A DNA stretch of 64,000 nt, from contig CAVRHO010000001.1 in the NCBI GenBank assembly GCA_963721065.1, forward strand, positions 868,001 to 932,000. The letters are read 5' to 3'. This DNA is from CAWBLP01 sp963721065. Lineage in GTDB: Bacteria; Pseudomonadota; Alphaproteobacteria; Acetobacterales; Acetobacteraceae. The position numbers and the translations under genes are program-made. Under the pieces are notes generated by a model that was given only the letters and a program-made list of their open reading frames with translations, did not search any database and was not told the DNA's origin. Shown in pieces: positions 43,559 through 52,395 of this stretch (positions within the stretch are counted from its first letter, which is position 1; each line of letters opens with the position of its first letter).

Positions 43559-44806
43559 TCACACCACCCGGTTCGCCCGGGCCACCACCGCCTCGAACAG
43601 CACCTGGCAGCCGGCTTCGGCTTCCTCCGGCAGGATGCTTTCCGCCTCGTTGTGGCTCAGCCCGTCCTTGCACGGGGTGAAGATCATCGCCGTGGGGACG
43701 TGCCGCGCCACGTACACCGCGTCGTGCCCGGCGCCGGACACGATCTCCCGCGCGGCGTAGCCGAGCTTCGCGGCGCCCTGGCGGACCAGGTCGATGCAGG
43801 CGGGGTCGAAGGGCTGGGCTGGGATCCTGAACAGCTTCGTCAGTTCCAGCGTCACGCCGCAGTCACGGGCGATGAAGCCGGCCTCGCGCGGGAACTGGGC
43901 GTCCAGACGGTCCACCTCGGCGTCCGAGGGGTGGCGGAACTCCACCGAGAACTTCACCTCGCCCGGCACCACATTGCGGCTGTTGGGGGAGACCAGAAGC
44001 TGGCCGACGGTGCCGCGGCCGTCCTCGCCGCGGGCGCGCATCATGCGGTCCACCAGGTCGATGATCCGGGCGGCGCACACCAGCGCGTCCTTGCGGGCGC
44101 TGGGCGGCGTGGTGCCGGCGTGGCTGTCCTGGCCCGTCACCACCGCGTCGTACCACACCATCGCCTGGGCGCCGGTGACGATGCCGATCTGCTTTTCCTC
44201 CCGCTCCAGGATCGGGCCCTGCTCGATATGCAGTTCGAAATACGCATCCGCCGGGAAGGGCGCGGCCGGGTTGTCGCCGTGGTAGCCGATGCCGTCCAGC
44301 GCGGTGCGCACGGTGACACCCTCGACATCGGTCAGCGCATAGGCCTTGTCGAGCGAGAACACGCCCGACCACACGCCGGAGCCCATCAGCGAGTGGCCGA
44401 ACCGGCTGCCTTCCTCATCCGTCCAGTTCACCAGTTCCAGCGGCGCCTCGGTGACGATGCCCAGGTCGTTCAGGCTGCGGATGACCTCCAGCCCCGCCAG
44501 CACGCCCAGGGCGCCATCGAATTTCCCGCCGCTGGGCTGGCTGTCCAGGTGGCTGCCGAACAGCACCGGCAGGCGGTTGGGATCGCGGCCCTCGCGGCGG
44601 GCGAACATGTTGCCGATCGCGTCCACCCGCACTTTCAGGCCGGCGGCTTCGCAGTCGGCGCGGAACCGGTCGCGGCCCTGCTTGTCCACGTCGCTCAGCG
44701 TCAGGCGCCGCACGCCGCCCTTCGGCGTGGCGCCGATCTGCGCCATGGACATCAGCAGGTCCCACAGCCGCTTGCCATCGATGCGCTGGTTGGTCTGAAC
44801 GGCCAT
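43559..44806 (-). CDS. M20 family Zn-dependent hydrolase (carbamoylase/allantoate amidohydrolase type)
   Basis: A 415-residue amidase of the AllC/N-carbamoyl-L-amino-acid hydrolase group. Metal ligands are visible in FGSHLDSQPSGGKFDGALGVLAGLE (His, Asp), VNWTDEEGSRF (Glu), ELHIEQGP (His) and late HNEAESI; the dimer-lid His/Arg region reads GQDSHAGTTPPSARKD. It hydrolyses N-carbamoyl or ureido substrates with two divalent metals. No hydantoinase or purine-degradation genes are adjacent. The ATG at 44806 gives the normal length. Confidence 0.9.
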   Translation of the reverse strand: MAVQTNQRIDGKRLWDLLMSMAQIGATPKGGVRRLTLSDVDKQGRDRFRADCEAAGLKVRVDAIGNMFARREGRDPNRLPVLFGSHLDSQPSGGKFDGALGVLAGLEVIRSLNDLGIVTEAPLELVNWTDEEGSRFGHSLMGSGVWSGVFSLDKAYALTDVEGVTVRTALDGIGYHGDNPAAPFPADAYFELHIEQGPILEREEKQIGIVTGAQAMVWYDAVVTGQDSHAGTTPPSARKDALVCAARIIDLVDRMMRARGEDGRGTVGQLLVSPNSRNVVPGEVKFSVEFRHPSDAEVDRLDAQFPREAGFIARDCGVTLELTKLFRIPAQPFDPACIDLVRQGAAKLGYAAREIVSGAGHDAVYVARHVPTAMIFTPCKDGLSHNEAESILPEEAEAGCQVLFEAVVARANRVV

Positions 44807-45078
44807 GAAGACTCCCCCGGTTCGGAACGACAGAGGGCGGATGGTATAACGCCGCGCTGCAGCATTGCCACCGCCCTGCGGTTGCCCGTGGTCCTGGGGT
44901 GCGATGATCCGACCGAAGTCGGCAAGCGGAGCAGAGCCGGCGGAGTCAGCGGGCGGCCTGAACCCCGCGAATGACGGGAGTCGTGCGTCGTCGCATCCGG
45001 GCTCCCTCCGGATTCGTTTCCGTCATGATCCGGTGCGACCCGGGTGCAAGGCGCGGGGGTCCGGACAGCGGTGACCCA

Positions 45079-45489
45079 TCACACCCCATCGCTGGCCATT
45101 GTGGTGCGCGACGACGCCGTGTCGGGTGGTGCTCGGGTACCGGCCGGACTGGCCGGAAGAGCGTTGCGCCCGCGCGCATGGACGGATCGCACGAGGTCCG
45201 GCGGCAGCGCGTCCCGCGCCGTGAGCTGACGGCGCAACAGCCGAACGGCCTCGATCATCCGGCGATGCTGCTCGGCGCTCCGGGCGAGAACGTCGCCCAG
45301 TCCCGGCGAGTCCGGTGCTTCCTGAGGCGGCGCTTGTCGGCGGGCCACGCAGAGCCAGATGCCGAGCGCGGTGAGGGCATCGACCAGGTCGTCGAAGATC
45401 GCCTCCTGCGACAGCCCGTCCAGTGTGTCCTGCCGGAGCGATGAGGACTTCATCTTGATCACTCGTTCGCAACGATCTGGTTGTGTCAC
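45079..45489 (-). CDS. hypothetical protein divergent from the FixK-like gene
   Basis: A 136-residue protein of unknown function. The GTG at 45489 is chosen because GGGAGG lies just upstream; an internal ATG (MKSSSLRQD) would give 124 residues. The middle third is helical (LSQEAIFDDLVDALTALGIWLCVARR and AEQHRRMIEAVRLLRRQL) and the tail is rich in Pro, Ala and Ser. It shares its upstream region, including an FNR-like box at 45565, with the regulator gene at 45659, so it may be an oxygen-responsive target. No domain is recognised. Confidence 0.55.
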   Translation of the reverse strand: MTQPDRCERVIKMKSSSLRQDTLDGLSQEAIFDDLVDALTALGIWLCVARRQAPPQEAPDSPGLGDVLARSAEQHRRMIEAVRLLRRQLTARDALPPDLVRSVHARGRNALPASPAGTRAPPDTASSRTTMASDGV

Positions 45490-45564
45490 GCAAACCTCCC
45501 ACTCGCCGTAATTGCATGATACCGGAAGCATTCGGGTGGAGGATAGGCTTCGAATGGCACCGGA

Positions 45565-45578
45565 ATGATCTGGATCAA
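45565..45578. promoter_or_regulatory. FNR/FixK box
   Basis: ATGATCTGGATCAA, matching TTGAT-N4-ATCAA at all but one base. It lies 80 bases upstream of the FixK-like gene and 76 bases upstream of the divergent hypothetical gene, so it may serve both, including autoregulation. Confidence 0.65.
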
Positions 45579-45658
45579 GATACGGGCCAAATTTGCACCG
45601 TATGGTGTTCAACAACCGCCGCCTCAAGGTGAATCCGTAGCAGTGCAAGTCGGAAGAG

Positions 45659-46474
45659 ATGAACAAAGACCTGAAGGCGATTGGCCTGCCGAACGGAGGC
45701 CCATCGATCACCGCGCCGGCCCTGTGGACATCGGTTGGCGGCGCCGGCTTCCCTCTTACCGCGGAAGACCGGGCGATGCTCGCGAGCGTCGCGACCGTGA
45801 CCCGGTTTCGCAAAGGCGACCGGATCTACGAAGAGGGGATCGCAGCGTCCAGCGTCTTCAACATCATCTCCGGAATCATGAAGTGCTACCGTAGCCAGGA
45901 CCACAAGCGGCAGTACGTCGTCGGATTTTTGCTTCCGCAGGATATTCTGGGCCTGGCCGAAAACGGCCGGTATGTGAACTCCGCCGAAGCCGTGACTGCA
46001 GTAACGGCATACAGGATACCGGCATCGGTGTTCGAGGCCAGGCTGCGCACCAGCGTTACCCTGGATTTCCGGGTCATCGGCAAGTTGTGCCGTGAACTTC
46101 GTAACGCCCAGGATCACGCCCTGCTGCTGAGCAGGTCTCGCGCGGTGGTCAAGCTCGCCCTGTTCATCAAGATGTTCGGTGCGCGCCAGGCGGAGGCCGG
46201 ACTGCCCGCCGGAGAGGTGTATCTGCCGATGACTCAGGCGGATATCGGCGGCTACATCAACGTGGCGCCGGAGGTTGTCAGCCGGTCGCTGCGGGAGCTC
46301 GCCCGGTGCGGCGCGGTCGCGGTGCGGGATCGGCGGCACGTCGCCATCACAGACCCGGCGAAACTCGAGGCGATCTGCACCGAAGCCGATGCGTGTCACC
46401 AGGTTCGACGGGCCGAGTGCCCCGTGCCAGGAAGCCGATCGGAGCACAACGGCCGCATGCTGGCGGCGGATTGA
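45659..46474 (+). CDS. Crp/Fnr family regulator, FixK-like
   Basis: A 271-residue Crp/Fnr regulator. The cyclic-nucleotide-like sensor domain spans about residues 35-150 (FRKGDRIYEEG ... IISGIMKCYR). The HTH reads LPMTQADIGGYINVAPEVVSRSLRELA with E..SR in the recognition helix, the set that in FNR and FixK reads TTGAT half-sites. The N-terminal Cys cluster that holds the FNR [4Fe-4S] centre is missing, so it is FixK-like and would be controlled by another signal. A matching box lies in its own promoter, and others at 46471 and 62324. The last 35 residues are an unusual polar tail. Confidence 0.85.
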   Translation: MNKDLKAIGLPNGGPSITAPALWTSVGGAGFPLTAEDRAMLASVATVTRFRKGDRIYEEGIAASSVFNIISGIMKCYRSQDHKRQYVVGFLLPQDILGLAENGRYVNSAEAVTAVTAYRIPASVFEARLRTSVTLDFRVIGKLCRELRNAQDHALLLSRSRAVVKLALFIKMFGARQAEAGLPAGEVYLPMTQADIGGYINVAPEVVSRSLRELARCGAVAVRDRRHVAITDPAKLEAICTEADACHQVRRAECPVPGSRSEHNGRMLAAD

Positions 46475-46484
46475 CCTGGATCAA
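46471..46484. promoter_or_regulatory. FNR/FixK-like box
   Basis: TTGACCTGGATCAA, one base from TTGAT-N4-ATCAA. It overlaps the stop codon of the FixK-like gene and lies 49 bases before the receiver gene start at 46533. Confidence 0.55.
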
Positions 46485-46532
46485 CACGTTCGACGCGCTC
46501 TTCGGCAAGAAGGAAACCGTAAGGAGCCAGCC

Positions 46533-46906
46533 ATGTCCTCACGACCTGCGGTCTATCTGATTGATGACGACCAAGCGGTGCGCGAGGCGGTCTGCACCCT
46601 GCTGCAATGCCATGGTTTGACGCGCATGCCTATCCAACGACCGGGGCCTTCCTGCGGGACGGGCCGGCACATGGCGCCGGATGCGTCGTTGCGGACGCCG
46701 ATGACACGGGCTTCGCCGATCATGATTTCCCGGCCCGACTTCAGGCGCACGGGATTTCGCTGCCCACGATCCTGACCTCCAGCCGGCCGGCGGGCCGCAG
46801 AGCGGCCGATTGGCACCGGAGCAGGGTGACGTGGCTGGAAAAGCCATTCTCGCCCGAAGGCCTGCTGCGCTGTGTCGGCCAGGCCATCGGCGACACGCTG
46901 GTCTGA
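46533..46906 (+). pseudogene. FixJ-like single receiver domain, frameshifted
   Basis: A response-regulator receiver without output domain, about 125 residues once repaired. The first frame gives VYLIDDDQAVREAVCTLLQCHG (acidic pair), and the second resumes at about 46621 with FDAHAYPTTGAFL, then CVVADADDTGF with the phospho-acceptor Asp, TSSRP and the conserved Lys in LEKPFSPEGLL. The break at GGTTTGACG needs one added base, the opposite of the other frameshifts here. AAGGAG precedes the ATG. It sits directly behind the FixK-like gene under an FNR-type box. In rhizobia FixJ-type receivers and FixK work in one oxygen cascade. Confidence 0.72.
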
Positions 46907-46951
46907 TCCCGGCAGGCGGGACGGCCGCCGGGTGCATGGCCGTCCGGGCCG

Positions 46952-48053
46952 TCAGTCCACCGCGGCCATCAGCGGTTGCACGAACGCCAGAAGATTGCCG
47001 CCGCGAAACAGGTGCCCCGCGACCCCGGCCGCGGCCGCCGCCTGCATGTCGGTTGGCTGGTCGCCGATCATCAGGCAACGCCGCGGGTCCAGCTCCCAGG
47101 CGCGGATCAGGTCCAGCAGCATGCCGGGTTGCGGCTTGCGCCAGTGATGCGCCCGCCGATAGGCGTCAACCGTGGCGGCCTGATGGTACGGACAATACCG
47201 GGTATCGTCGATCGTTCCGCCAGCGTGGCGGGCCCGGTCTGCCATCCACGCCAGCAGCGACCGCACCGCGGCCTCGTCGTAGAAGCCGCGCGCCACGCCG
47301 GACTGGTTGGTGACGACGAACACGTGCCAGCCGGACTGCGTGGCATGGCGGATGGCGTCCAGGGCACCCGGAATCCAGTCGAAGCGGTCCCGCGTGCCGA
47401 CGTAGCCGTGATCGACATTCAGCACGCCATCACGGTCCAGCAGCAGCGCCGGGCGGCGCAACCGGCGCGGCACCGCCTGCTGCGCAACGGCGAACCGTTC
47501 GGGGCACGAAAGATCGCAGCACCACGCCGCCTCCGGGCCGTCCCGCACCAGACCGTCCGCGACCAGCCGCGGCAGCACGTCCTGCAGTGCGTCCTCGGGC
47601 CGGAGTAGATCCAGCAGGCGCCGGCTGAACAGGCCAGGCGCGCCATGGCGGGCGCCCTGGTCGCATCGCAGCGCGTGGCCGACCACCCCCTGCGCCGGCC
47701 GCATCGCCAGCAGGGAGGCGAGATTGGCGTCGAACACCACGTCGGCGTGGCACAGCAGGAAGCGCTCATCCAGCCGGTCGCGGGCGTGCAGAAGGGCGGC
47801 GCTGCCGCCATCCTTCGCCGGAACGATTTCGATGCCCACCGGGCGCGGCAAGCCGGCCAACAGATCGGATAGCGCCGCCTGCGTCCCGGCCAGGCCGTCA
47901 GGCGCGAGCACCAGGACGTGCTCGATGCCGAAGCGGGTGCATTCGCGCACCATCCAGGCCAGTGCCGGGTGGCCATCGCAGGTTCGCGCCAGAAGGGGCT
48001 GGCGCCGGCTGTCCGGTCGGGCTGCCACTCACCAGTATCACGCATTGGCGCAC
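46952..48053 (-). CDS. nucleotidyltransferase-like/HAD-IIIA phosphatase fusion, probable frameshift near its start
   Basis: A bifunctional protein. The C-terminal half is a histidinol-phosphatase/GmhB-type HAD phosphatase: LLLDRDGVLNVDHGYVG (nucleophile and acid Asp), VVTNQSGVARGFY, RKPQPGMLLD and MIGDQPTDMQAAAAAG. The N-terminal half resembles a sugar-phosphate nucleotidyltransferase (PALAWMVRECTRFGIEHVLVLA ... LLCHADVVFD) but lacks the GGxGTRL loop. A good N-terminus, VRQCVILVSG from GTG 48053, is in another frame and joins by removing one base near 48020; otherwise the start is GTG 48028. Relatives take part in heptose or surface-sugar synthesis. Confidence 0.7.
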
Positions 48054-48423
48054 CGTCGCCGAACCCATCCGCCGATCCCATTCATTCGCTGGTGACAATC
48101 GATTCAGCATTGCCTCCGGGGCGAAGCAAGCCTCGGTGCACGGCTGCGCGTGGCCAGGACATCATCGCCCCAATCGGATGCGGGCGCCGTCATTGCGGCG
48201 AAGCCTGCGGACAGACCCATCGCCGCCCGCGGCCATGCGGTGCGGACCCAATTGTGCGAAGACGACTCGGCGGGAATCCTGCTATCCGTGTGCGGAACTT
48301 CCGGTCGCTCCGCCGATGCCCCCGGTCCCAGAATCGTGAATTCCGCTCCGCGGCCGGTCGGCTTCCACCGGCGTGATCGACTCGTTACCTCCCAGATGGA
48401 CCAAGCAGGAGACTTCCGACCCC
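48054..48423. other. gene-free stretch, 370 bases
   Basis: Both strands hold only frames with no protein-like pattern (a 124-codon plus-strand frame from 48150 overlaps the DUF2934 gene out of frame). No tandem array or REPIN-like copy is present, unlike most gaps of this size here. It probably contains the promoters of the two divergent neighbours. Confidence 0.5.
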
Positions 48424-48786
48424 ATGGCAGACAACCCGCTGGAGCAGGATACCGCCCGCGAGCAGCGGATCCGCGATCGCGCCTATCATCTGTGGGAACA
48501 GGACGGTGGCCCACATGGTCGTGACCGGGAGTACTGGGAGCGTGCCCGCGAGCTTGTCGCCATCGAGGACAGCGCGGGCGCGACCCAGCTTCCCAACCCG
48601 ATGACGGAGCCCGACTCGCGACGCGAAACCGGCATCGAGGAAGCGGAGATCCAGAAGAACCTTGGGGAATTTCCCGGCCGCTTCACCGACCAGGGCGAGG
48701 TGGCGCAAACGCCCAAGGCGCAGCATGCACCGCGCAAGCGCAAGGCGCAGGCCGAACCGGGCAAGCCCCGCAAGCGCAAGAAGTAA
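48424..48786 (+). CDS. DUF2934 domain protein with lysine-rich tail
   Basis: A 120-residue protein. The N-terminal 50 residues (REQRIRDRAYHLWEQDGGPHGRD, then EYWERARELV) match the DUF2934 family of small proteins common in Rhizobiales and Acetobacteraceae. The middle is acidic and the tail is strongly basic (PRKRKAQAEPGKPRKRKK), similar to histone-like tails, so nucleic-acid binding is possible. ATG at 48424 is chosen over a start at 48373 because it begins just ahead of the domain. Function unknown. Confidence 0.82.
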   Translation: MADNPLEQDTAREQRIRDRAYHLWEQDGGPHGRDREYWERARELVAIEDSAGATQLPNPMTEPDSRRETGIEEAEIQKNLGEFPGRFTDQGEVAQTPKAQHAPRKRKAQAEPGKPRKRKK

Positions 48787-48885
48787 CGAAAGACCCGCGT
48801 CCTTCCCTGCTCCCGCCGCCTTGCTGCCACATCCGGCGCCAACCTTGCCGGGCAGACCAAGGCAACAGCCTCCGGGGAAGGACTC

Positions 48886-50661
48886 ATGCGTTTTCTGCGT
48901 GTTTATGCCCGCGTCCTGGCCATGCTCGGCCGCGACGCGCGCGTCGCCGGCCTGCTGGCCGGGGCCAATCTGATCGTCGCCGGCCTCCAGTTCCTCGACC
49001 CGGTGCTGTTCGGCCGCGTGATCACCCTGCTGACGCAGTCCGACGGCATGGCCGCCACCGCATTCTGGAGCGCCGGGGCGGGGCTGCTGGCGATCTGGGC
49101 CGCCGTCGGCCTGGGCGGCATCCTGTGCAACATCTTCGTCTCGGTGCAGACCGAGCGGCTGTCGCACCGCCACCGCATCGCGGCGATGGGCCGCTACTTC
49201 CGGCATGTCCTGCACCTGCCGGCTTCGTTCCACGGCGACACCCAGTCCGGCCGGCTGATCAAGGTGATGCTGACCGGCACCGATGCGCTGTTCGGCACCT
49301 GGCTGGTGTTCTTCCGTGACCAGCTTGCGACCTTTCTGTCCGCCCTGGTGCTGCTGCCACTGACCCTGCTGCTGAACTGGCGGCTGGCGCTGGTGCTGAT
49401 CGTGCTGGTGGTGATCTTCGTGCTGGTCACCGCGCTGGTGGTGCGCAAGACCGAAGCGAGCCAGCGCCAGGTGGAGGGCTACAACTCGGCGCTCGCCGGC
49501 TCCGCACAGGACGCGCTGACCAACGTCATGGTGGTGCAGTCCTTCACCCGCCTGGCCGCCGAGGTGAAGCAGTTCGGGGACATCGCCGAGGCGCTGATCC
49601 GCCACCAGTTCCCGGTGCTGAACTGGTGGGCCCTGGTCAACGTGATGACGCGGGCGGCGAGCACGCTGGCGGTGATCACCATCGTCACCGTCGGCGCCTG
49701 GCTGCACATGCACGGCCAGGCCACGGTCGGGCAGATCGTCAGCTTCATGGGCATCGCCATGCTGCTGATCGGCCGGCTGGAGACCGCGGCTTCCTTCATC
49801 TCCTCGCTGTTCTTCAAGATGCCGGTGCTGGAGCAGTATTTCGAGGTGCTGGACGCGCAGTCCTCCGTCCCCGAGCATCCGCGTGCCCGCACGCTGTGGG
49901 CGCCGCGGGGCGAGGTGCGGTTCGACAACGTGTCCTTCGGCTACAGCCGCGGCCGTGACGTGCTCAGCGGCGTGGATTTCGCGGCGAAGCCCGGCCGTTC
50001 GGTGGCTCTGGTGGGGCACACCGGCGCCGGCAAGACCACGGCGATGGCACTGCTGCAGCGGTTGTGGGATCCCACCGAGGGGCGCATCACCATCGACGGG
50101 CAGGATCTGCGCGAGGTCTCGCTGGACAGCCTGCGCGGCAATATCGGCGTGGTGTTCCAGGAAAGCCTGCTGTTCAACCGCTCGATCCGCGACAACCTGC
50201 TGGTCGGCCGCCCCGACGCGACGCAGGAGGAGGTGGAGCAGGCTTGCCGCATGGCCGACGCGCACGAATTCATCGTCCGCCAGCCGCAGGGCTATGACAC
50301 GATGGTGGGCGAGCGCGGCACGCAACTGTCCGGCGGCCAGCGCCAGCGCCTGGCGATTGCCCGCGCGCTGCTGAAGGACCCGCGCATCCTGATCCTGGAC
50401 GAGGCCACCAGCGCGCTGGACGCCGCCACCGAGGCGCGGGTCGGCCAGGCGCTGCGTCGGCTGATGGAAGGGCGCACCACCTTCATCATCGCCCACCGCC
50501 TGTCCACGGTGCGCGACGCGGACGAGATCCTGGTGTTCGACAACGGCAGCATCGTCGAGCGCGGCAGCTTCGCCGAACTGCTGGCCCGCCGCGGGCGGTT
50601 CGCGGCACTGGTGGAGACGCAACTGGCCCCGACGCCGCCGGTGCTGGTCGCGGCGGAGTGA
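48886..50661 (+). CDS. ndvA: cyclic beta-1,2-glucan ABC exporter NdvA/ChvA type
   Basis: A 591-residue half-transporter with fused membrane and ATPase domains, close to NdvA of rhizobia (about 588). Six transmembrane segments lie within the first 310 residues. The nucleotide-binding part has Walker A VGHTGAGKTT (about 376-385), the signature LSGGQRQRLAIARAL, Walker B ILILDEATSALD and IAHRLSTV. NdvA exports cyclic glucan to the periplasm for osmotic adaptation. The synthase ndvB is not in the window. Other single-chain exporters (lipid A, drugs) are possible, but the N-terminal MRFLRVYARVLAML pattern favours NdvA. Confidence 0.85.
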   Translation: MRFLRVYARVLAMLGRDARVAGLLAGANLIVAGLQFLDPVLFGRVITLLTQSDGMAATAFWSAGAGLLAIWAAVGLGGILCNIFVSVQTERLSHRHRIAAMGRYFRHVLHLPASFHGDTQSGRLIKVMLTGTDALFGTWLVFFRDQLATFLSALVLLPLTLLLNWRLALVLIVLVVIFVLVTALVVRKTEASQRQVEGYNSALAGSAQDALTNVMVVQSFTRLAAEVKQFGDIAEALIRHQFPVLNWWALVNVMTRAASTLAVITIVTVGAWLHMHGQATVGQIVSFMGIAMLLIGRLETAASFISSLFFKMPVLEQYFEVLDAQSSVPEHPRARTLWAPRGEVRFDNVSFGYSRGRDVLSGVDFAAKPGRSVALVGHTGAGKTTAMALLQRLWDPTEGRITIDGQDLREVSLDSLRGNIGVVFQESLLFNRSIRDNLLVGRPDATQEEVEQACRMADAHEFIVRQPQGYDTMVGERGTQLSGGQRQRLAIARALLKDPRILILDEATSALDAATEARVGQALRRLMEGRTTFIIAHRLSTVRDADEILVFDNGSIVERGSFAELLARRGRFAALVETQLAPTPPVLVAAE

Positions 50662-50752
50662 CCGATGTCAAAGCGGCGTGATACCCGGAACGCTTTCGAA
50701 CGGGATGTCTTATCTGTCATGTCGGAAACAGACCGTAGGAGCGGATTCGTCG

Positions 50753-50926
50753 ATGCTGGGATGGGCCCTGCTATTTCTGGTGATCTCCATTGTTGCGGCG
50801 ATCTTCGGGTTCGGCCGAATTTCGGAGGCCGCGGCGGGAATCGCCAAGATTCTGTTCTTTATCGCCATCGTGATTTTCGTGGTGCTGCTGATTGCCGGAC
50901 TGCTGACCGGCAGTGCGATATGGTAG
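50753..50926 (+). CDS. DUF1328 small membrane protein
   Basis: A 57-residue protein with two transmembrane helices: MLGWALLFLVISIVAAIFGF and AKILFFIAIVIFVVLLIAGL, separated by the conserved GRISEAAAGI. This is the DUF1328/YtjA family, often induced by stress and of unknown function. The ATG at 50753 is preferred over an upstream in-frame start at 50678, since the family begins MLGWAL. It lies between ndvA and the CBS gene on the same strand. Confidence 0.9.
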   Translation: MLGWALLFLVISIVAAIFGFGRISEAAAGIAKILFFIAIVIFVVLLIAGLLTGSAIW

Positions 50927-51081
50927 CGTAACCTGCTGCAGTGCACGCTTAAGTTTTGCATTACACTGAGGAGATCGCGCATCATTGGCAGTCGTACACT
51001 GGCGGGTGCGCGATCCGGCCCGGCGTCCACCTTGTTCTCCGGCACCGGAGTCGGCCCCGCCGACCGAAAGGAACAGGGGCC

Positions 51082-51516
51082 ATGACGGTTGCGGCAATCC
51101 TCAGGCACAAGGGGTTCCAGATCACCGCGGTGGATCCGACCGCGACGATCGCGCACGTCACCGAGGTGCTGACGCAGCGCCGCATCGGTGCCGTGCTGGT
51201 GCTGGATCGGACCGAGCAACTGCTGGGTATCGTGACCGAGCGTGACATCGTCCGCTGCCTGGCGGCGAACGGCGCGCGGACGCTGGAGATGACCGCAGGC
51301 CAGTTGATGACCCGGGCGCTTCAGGTGGCGCATCCGGACATGACGGAGGCCGAGGTCATGGCGATGATGACCGCCGGCCGGTTCCGCCATGTGCCGGTGA
51401 TGGACCGCGGCGTGCTGGTCGGTCTGATCAGCATCGGCGACGTGGTGAAGGCGCGGATCATGCAGCAGGATGCCGAGGTTGACAGCCTGCGGGCCTACGT
51501 CGCCGGCGCTGCCTGA
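51082..51516 (+). CDS. tandem CBS domain protein
   Basis: A 144-residue protein made of two CBS domains (about 10-62 and 75-130), a Bateman module that binds adenosine nucleotides. Typical strands are RRIGAVLVLD, LGIVTERDIVRCLA, RFRHVPVMDRGVLVGLISIGDVV. It resembles the CBS protein at 62397, so the two are paralogues. AAAGGAACAGGGG precedes the ATG. Unlike the other, no FNR box is seen upstream. Single Bateman proteins of this size commonly sense energy state. Confidence 0.88.
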   Translation: MTVAAILRHKGFQITAVDPTATIAHVTEVLTQRRIGAVLVLDRTEQLLGIVTERDIVRCLAANGARTLEMTAGQLMTRALQVAHPDMTEAEVMAMMTAGRFRHVPVMDRGVLVGLISIGDVVKARIMQQDAEVDSLRAYVAGAA

Positions 51517-51618
51517 GGCGCGTCCGTCGCGGTGCACTGTTGCGGCATCTGCCCGGGCCCGGCATCGTCGCTGCCGCGATGGGGGGCCATCGCCTGATGC
51601 AGTGCCAAGGACCCGCCG

Positions 51619-52263
51619 ATGATTGTCGTGTTCAGTCTGATGCGCCGGCGTGACGATGTGTCGCTGGAGGAGTTCCGACGGCACTGGCTGGATCCGCACG
51701 GCCCCATGGTTTGCCGGTTCCCGCGCCTGCGCCAGTACGCGCAGAACCACGTGCTGGCGGTGCCGGCGGCCGCGTCTCCGCTGCGTGACAGGCTGCGGAC
51801 CGACGGCTTCGCCGCGCTGGGGTACGACACGGATCAGGACCAGGAAGCGGCGACGGCGTCGCCGGAAATGGCCGCCTGCGACGTGGACTCGCCGCAGTTC
51901 ATCGGCGGTGTGCTGCGCGTGGTGACCGAGGCCCGGCCGGTGATGCCGCGGCCGGCCGATCCGGACGGGATGGCGAAGCTGATCACCGTCTTCACCGGTG
52001 GCGACGCGACGACCCAGGCGGCGCTGGCGAATTTCGCTGCGGCGGTGGCGGGCAGCGACGGGATCACCGGCTTTGTGGAACACCGGGCGCTGCGGCAGCG
52101 CGGGCCGCGCAGTGCGGTGCCGGTGCTGGCCGTTACGGTGGACGCGATCGTGGAGACCTGGTTCGCCGCACCCGATCTGCTCGAGCGCGCCTTCGCCGGC
52201 CTGCAGGCGGCCGCGGGGGACCAGGCGGTGCCCTACGCTGTCAGGGAATACCGGTTCCGCTGA
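51619..52263 (+). CDS. EthD domain protein (two-module)
   Basis: A 214-residue protein with the dimeric alpha-beta barrel EthD pattern at the N-terminus: FSLMRRRDDVSLEEFRRHWLDPHGPMV, followed by LRQYAQNHVLA. The second half (AKLITVFTGGDATTQAALANF) looks like a diverged second module. EthD proteins are needed for ETBE degradation in actinobacteria, but most members are uncharacterised. Its last 17 codons with the stop are duplicated directly downstream (52278-52318). Confidence 0.82.
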   Translation: MIVVFSLMRRRDDVSLEEFRRHWLDPHGPMVCRFPRLRQYAQNHVLAVPAAASPLRDRLRTDGFAALGYDTDQDQEAATASPEMAACDVDSPQFIGGVLRVVTEARPVMPRPADPDGMAKLITVFTGGDATTQAALANFAAAVAGSDGITGFVEHRALRQRGPRSAVPVLAVTVDAIVETWFAAPDLLERAFAGLQAAAGDQAVPYAVREYRFR

Positions 52264-52320
52264 GCCGACGGCGGGGGCCAGGCCGTGCCTTACGCCGTCA
52301 GGGAATACGGGTTCCGCTGA
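52221..52320 (+). repeat. 57-bp in-frame duplication of the EthD gene end
   Basis: CCAGGCGGTGCCCTACGC...CCGCTGAGC (from 52221) is repeated 57 bases later (from 52278), in frame, ending with its own TGA. Differences are mainly third-position changes (CCC/CCT, GCT/GCC), plus one Arg-to-Gly change. The second copy lies in the 132-base gap before the GT87 gene. Confidence 0.85.
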
Positions 52321-52395
52321 GCGCGCAGCGGGGGAAACCGGCCTGCAACCGGCCGCGCCCGATCCTGCCCGCCCTCCTCAGGACTGGGTTGTGCC

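Noticed and set aside
48150..48524. 124-codon plus-strand ORF before DUF2934
   Set aside because: Overlaps the DUF2934 gene out of frame and has no domain-like pattern.
48385..50622. 745-codon minus-strand frame opposite ndvA
   Set aside because: It is rich in His, Gln, Arg and Gly and mirrors the ABC transporter codons; the plus strand has all ABC motifs. It is a GC-rich antisense shadow.
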